Position numbers and translations under genes: made by a program. Below are positions 6,018-8,636 of a stretch of 8,636 nt of DNA, piece by piece; the stretch's first letter is position 1; every line of letters starts with the position of its first letter. This DNA comes from Verrucomicrobia bacterium UBA3214 (GTDB lineage Bacteria > Verrucomicrobiota > Kiritimatiellia > RFP12 > UBA1067): positions 1 to 8,636 of the forward strand of contig DEWI01000090.1 of the NCBI GenBank assembly GCA_002363575.1, written 5' to 3'. The notes beneath the pieces are model-generated. The model was given only the letters and a program-made list of their open reading frames with translations. It made no database searches and had not been told where the DNA came from.

Positions 6018-6593
6018 ATGGGCGAAGTAATCGGAGCGGGCGAATTGCACAAGGGCGTCAAACTTCTTATCGACGGCGAACCCTGGGAAATCACGGAGTT
6101 CGACTTCTCCAAGCCGGGCAAGGGCCAGGCGATCTACAACTGCAAGCTGCGCAACATGATGACGGGCGGCGGAATGTCCAAGAGCTACCGCTCCGGCGAC
6201 AAATTCGAGAAGCCCGATCTCACCCAGCAGTCCGTCACTTATTCCTATGACGACGGCCAGGCGTTCGTCTTCACCGACGACAACTTCGAAGAAATCCGCG
6301 TCTCGTATGATGTCATGGGCGACAAGAAATACTTCCTTATGGACGAGATGGAAGTAAGCGCGCTTTTCTTCAATGACAAAGTGATCGGCATCGCCCTCCC
6401 GCAGCTCGTCGAGCGCAAAGTCATCAAGGTCGAGCCTGGCGTCAAGGGCAATACCGCGAGCGGAAAAGTGACAAAGCCCGCGACAGTCGAAGGCGGCTAT
6501 GTCTGCCCGGTGCCGCTCTTCATCAACGAAGGCGATGTCGTGCGCATCAACACGGAGACCGGAGAATACAACGACCGAGTCTCCACCAAATAG
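6018..6593 (+). CDS. efp: Translation elongation factor P
   Basis: EF-P enters the ribosomal E site and relieves stalling at consecutive prolines. The protein has 191 residues from the ATG at 6018 (E. coli about 188) and shows the three-domain layout. The KOW-like domain I carries LHKGVKLLIDGEPW and the loop FSKPGKGQAI. The Lys in PGKGQ (residue 35) is the position modified by lysylation in E. coli-type EF-P. Domain II includes VTYSYDDGQAFVF and LFFNDKVIGIALPQLVE. Domain III includes VEPGVKGNTASG, KPATVEGGYVCPVPLFINEGDVVRI and the C-terminal TGEYNDRV signature. A nine-residue extension is possible from the ATG at 5991 but is less likely given the ribosome-binding site. It has its own promoter and lies divergent to the T3SS operon. 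The gene for the modifying enzyme is not in the window. Confidence 0.98.
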   Translation: MGEVIGAGELHKGVKLLIDGEPWEITEFDFSKPGKGQAIYNCKLRNMMTGGGMSKSYRSGDKFEKPDLTQQSVTYSYDDGQAFVFTDDNFEEIRVSYDVMGDKKYFLMDEMEVSALFFNDKVIGIALPQLVERKVIKVEPGVKGNTASGKVTKPATVEGGYVCPVPLFINEGDVVRINTETGEYNDRVSTK

Positions 6594-6620
6594 CCGGAGC
6601 ACCGCCTGCGGTTCCCGCGC

Positions 6621-6640
6621 GGCGCCGCTCCGGCGGCGCC
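6621..6640 (+). other. GC-rich hairpin after efp
   Basis: GGCGCCGC-TCCG-GCGGCGCC forms a perfect 8-bp stem with a four-base loop, 27 bases after the efp stop. There is no U-tract after it, so it is not a standard intrinsic terminator. It could stabilise or attenuate the message ahead of the small membrane-protein gene. Confidence 0.4.
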
Positions 6641-6706
6641 TGGCTGCGGCGGCGCGCTCGCCGGCAATGCGATCGGGCAGTCGAAAACCAAAACCGGAAA
6701 TCAGCC

Positions 6707-6958
6707 ATGAAACCCAAAACCATGAAACTAAAGCGGCCTGCGGTTGGCGGTGCGCCGACGGCAGCGCCGACTCAATCAGGCGGCGCCACGATCGCCGACC
6801 GTTTCAAACTCGAACCAGTCGCCGCCGTCGCTCCCGCAAGGACGGTGAACAAAACCGCTTCGCTCGTCGCGCTGATCGCGGGCGTCGTCGCGCTCGCAGT
6901 CTCCGGACTCCTCGTCTTCAATCTTTCCCAGTGCTGGGAAATGCTGAAGGACGCATGA
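6707..6958 (+). CDS. Small single-span membrane protein, unknown function
   Basis: An 83-residue protein that I do not recognise by function. It has a basic start (MKPKTMKLKRP), a low-complexity Gly/Ala/Pro/Thr linker (12-48) and one clear membrane segment at about 51-71 (ASLVALIAGVVALAVSGLLVF). A short tail NLSQCWEMLKDA follows. The positive N-terminus and single hydrophobic span suggest an inner-membrane anchor with a cytoplasmic N-terminal tail. A weak GGAAA lies nine bases before the ATG at 6707, and an in-frame ATG at 6722 is an alternative. It sits 113 bases after efp on the same strand, and the codon use fits the neighbourhood. The clear membrane segment makes a real gene likely. Confidence 0.62.
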   Translation: MKPKTMKLKRPAVGGAPTAAPTQSGGATIADRFKLEPVAAVAPARTVNKTASLVALIAGVVALAVSGLLVFNLSQCWEMLKDA

Positions 6959-7136
6959 GCCAGCGCCGCGTCTCCGGCCCCTGCGGGGGAATTTAGCCGC
7001 CGGACCGGCCGCAAGCGCGTCGCCGATCGCGGCAAAGCGGTGGGCGGCGCGTCTTCGCGTCCCGCCGCGGCGAAGCGCGCGGCGTTTCCAGCGGGCGCTT
7101 GGAGAATTTAAAACAGCCAAACGTGCAATCAATCAA

Positions 7137-8036
7137 ATGGATGGTTCAAAACTAATGGAATCAAGCCGCGCGCGCGCCGCGATCCGCCTCGCGCTCGACG
7201 AAGATCTGGCGAGCGCTTCGGACGCTTCCGCGGCAGATTGGCTCGATGCGACGAGCGAAGCGCTCGTCGATCCCGCAGCCGTGGCCACCGGCGAAATCCA
7301 CGCCAAAGGCGCGCCGTGCGTCGTCAGCGGAACAACGGTGGCGAAAGCGGTGATGCAGACGGTCGAGCCAGACGCAACCGTCGAAATCTTGATTCCCGAT
7401 GGCAAAACGGCGCGGCCCGGAGAGGAGATCCTGACGTTCCGCGCAAAAGCCCGCTCCATCCTCGCCGCCGAACGCACGGCGCTGAACTTCATGCAGCGCA
7501 TGTGCGCGACCGCGACGCTGACGCGGCGCTTCGTGGATGCCGTCCGCCCGTACGGCACGATGATTCTCGACACCAGGAAGACTACGCCTGGCCTGCGCGT
7601 CTTCGAGAAATACGCCGTGCTCTGCGGCGGAGGCGCCAACCACCGCATGGGCATGTACGATCGCGTTCTCATGAAAGACAACCACCGCCGGCTTTGGCGC
7701 GGCGGCGATCCCGGCGCGCTGGATCAGGCGGTGCTGGCGGCGCGTGCGCGCTTCCCGTCTCTCGCCGTCGAAGTCGAAGTGGAGAGCATTGAAGAATGCG
7801 CGAGCGCCCTCAAAGCGCGCCCGGAGTGGATAATGCTGGACAACATGCCCTGCTCCGCCATGGCGGAGTGCGTCAAGATGTGCAAAGGGATATCCATGAC
7901 GGAAGCCTCCGGAGGCATAACGCTGGAACGCGCGCGCGAAGTCGCCGCCACCGGCGTGACGGCGATTTCGCTTGGCTGCCTTACGCATTCGGCCGGCTCC
8001 GTGGATCTCTCGCTTGAATGGGAATCGGTCGATTGA
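7137..8036 (+). CDS. nadC: Nicotinate-nucleotide pyrophosphorylase (carboxylating), NadC
   Basis: NadC (quinolinate phosphoribosyltransferase) converts quinolinate and PRPP to nicotinate mononucleotide, CO2 and pyrophosphate in de novo NAD synthesis. The protein has 299 residues and the full set of motifs: ERTALNFMQRM (112-122), DTRKTTPGLR (145-154), GGGANHRMGMYD (164-175), LMKDNH (178-183), VEVEV (211-215), IMLDN (232-236), EASGGIT (256-262) and ISLGCLTHS (277-285). The substrate-binding Arg, His and Lys residues of these motifs are present. No clear ribosome-binding site precedes the ATG at 7137, and the ATG at 7155 is an alternative. nadA and nadB are not in the window. It is followed by coaX, so two cofactor-synthesis genes are adjacent. 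Confidence 0.98.
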   Translation: MDGSKLMESSRARAAIRLALDEDLASASDASAADWLDATSEALVDPAAVATGEIHAKGAPCVVSGTTVAKAVMQTVEPDATVEILIPDGKTARPGEEILTFRAKARSILAAERTALNFMQRMCATATLTRRFVDAVRPYGTMILDTRKTTPGLRVFEKYAVLCGGGANHRMGMYDRVLMKDNHRRLWRGGDPGALDQAVLAARARFPSLAVEVEVESIEECASALKARPEWIMLDNMPCSAMAECVKMCKGISMTEASGGITLERAREVAATGVTAISLGCLTHSAGSVDLSLEWESVD

Positions 8037-8041
8037 CCGCG

Positions 8042-8055
8042 GCAGGCATGCCTGC
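8042..8055 (+). repeat. Perfect 14-base palindrome between nadC and coaX
   Basis: GCAGGCATGCCTGC is a perfect inverted repeat without a spacer, in the 55-base gap between nadC and coaX. It could be a dimeric regulator site or a weak hairpin. There is no T-run typical of a terminator, and its role is unknown. Confidence 0.35.
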
Positions 8056-8091
8056 TTTGGCAAGACCCCGCACTTAACAAATCGGGAAGCT

Positions 8092-8636
8092 ATGCAAACG
8101 CAAGACGCGCTTATCGTCGTCGATGTCGGCAACACGTCCATTGCGACAGGCGTGTGGAACGATGGCGCGGTTTCCGGAGTGCGGCATTGCGACGGCGGGT
8201 TCGACGAGGCCGTGCGAGCGGTCGAGGCTTACGGCGCGCTGCCGCTCGCATACGCCAGCGTAGTGCCTTCGGAAGACGGGAAATGGAGGGCGTTCGCCGC
8301 GCGGCGCGCGCTGCCCGTCCATGAAATCTCGCATCTGGATTTCGCACCCGGCGGCGCCGCGCGCTCCCTTCTCGCACTCGACTACCCGGCGCCGGAGACG
8401 ATCGGCGCAGACCGCCTTGCCGATGCCGCCGGCGCGGTGGCGCGCTATGGCGCGCCGGTGCTCGTTATGGATTTCGGCACGGCGCTGACGGCTGCCGTGG
8501 TCACTAGCGACGGCTCGTGGCGCGGCGGCGTCATCGCGCCAGGCTTTCCGTTGATGCGCGACTACCTTTTCGAGCGCACGGCGAAATTGCCGAAGATGCA
8601 GCTCGGCACCGGCAAAGCGCCGAAAATCGGGCGCTC
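8092..8636 (+). CDS. coaX: Type III pantothenate kinase CoaX, N-terminal part
   Basis: CoaX phosphorylates pantothenate, the first step of coenzyme A synthesis. The type III enzyme belongs to the ASKHA fold and is unrelated to CoaA. The first 181 codons are present and the gene runs off the right edge (full length is usually about 250-260 residues). Motifs seen are the phosphate-1 loop VVDVGNTS (9-16), ASVVP (55-59), IGADRLADAAGA (104-115), the phosphate-2 motif MDFGTALT (126-133), GGVIAPG (145-151) and LFERTAKLP (159-167). The start at 8092 has GGGAAG at 8084-8089 just upstream and a normal N-terminus for the family. It lies 55 bases after nadC and may be co-transcribed with it. Confidence 0.97.
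   Translation, partial: MQTQDALIVVDVGNTSIATGVWNDGAVSGVRHCDGGFDEAVRAVEAYGALPLAYASVVPSEDGKWRAFAARRALPVHEISHLDFAPGGAARSLLALDYPAPETIGADRLADAAGAVARYGAPVLVMDFGTALTAAVVTSDGSWRGGVIAPGFPLMRDYLFERTAKLPKMQLGTGKAPKIGR

Noticed and set aside
5781..6602. Open frame of 273 codons on the minus strand over efp
   Set aside because: Antisense to efp and extending into the divergent promoter region. The translation is repetitive (Asp/Phe/Leu/Val) with no domain.
6621..6640. Intrinsic terminator after efp
   Set aside because: The stem is perfect and GC-rich, but no T-tract follows, and a same-strand gene begins soon after.
7161..8141. Open frame of 326 codons on the minus strand
   Set aside because: Antisense to nadC, which shows every family motif. 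The His/Arg/Phe-rich translation is typical of a shadow frame.

Overview
The window reads as a GC-rich bacterial chromosome segment with two divergent gene blocks that meet at about 5,780-5,990. I infer a member of the PVC group (Lentisphaerota, Kiritimatiellota, Verrucomicrobiota or relatives). The reasons are a Ysc/chlamydia-like type III secretion (T3SS) locus beside ordinary housekeeping genes, sparse Shine-Dalgarno use and the overall protein style. No rRNA or other marker gene fixes the taxonomy.

The left block (about 5,785 down to 1) lies on the minus strand and is part of a T3SS operon. In order of transcription it holds: a CesT-fold chaperone in the position of YscB; the outer-membrane secretin SctC with an unusual charged C-terminal tail; a small protein with an AIM24 (DUF124)-like C-terminal half; the gatekeeper SctW, with YopN and TyeA parts in one chain; a SycN-like chaperone; a possible 29-codon ORF; a SctX-like protein; and the first 52 codons of the export-gate protein SctV, which runs off the left edge. 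The order chaperone-sctC and sctW-sycN-sctX-sctV matches the Yersinia yscB-yscC and yopN-tyeA-sycN-yscX-yscY-lcrD runs, but joined together. No sctY is seen between sctX and sctV. The expected working unit is a gatekeeper complex (SctW held by a SycN/YscB-type chaperone pair) that controls substrate order at the SctV gate, plus the secretin channel.

The right block (5,950 to 8,636) is on the plus strand and is housekeeping: elongation factor P, a small single-span membrane protein, nadC (NAD synthesis) and the start of coaX (type III pantothenate kinase, CoA synthesis), which runs off the right edge.

The two blocks are driven from a roughly 220-base divergent region with two copies of an extended -10 element (TGGTATAAT), one on each strand. 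The T3SS-side promoter also has a near-perfect 11-base direct repeat spaced 41 bases apart. Long ORFs opposite the T3SS genes and nadC are antisense shadows. Most interesting are the AIM24-like gene inside a T3SS operon, the SctX-like protein without SctY, the secretin tail, and the near-leaderless GTG start of the first T3SS gene.
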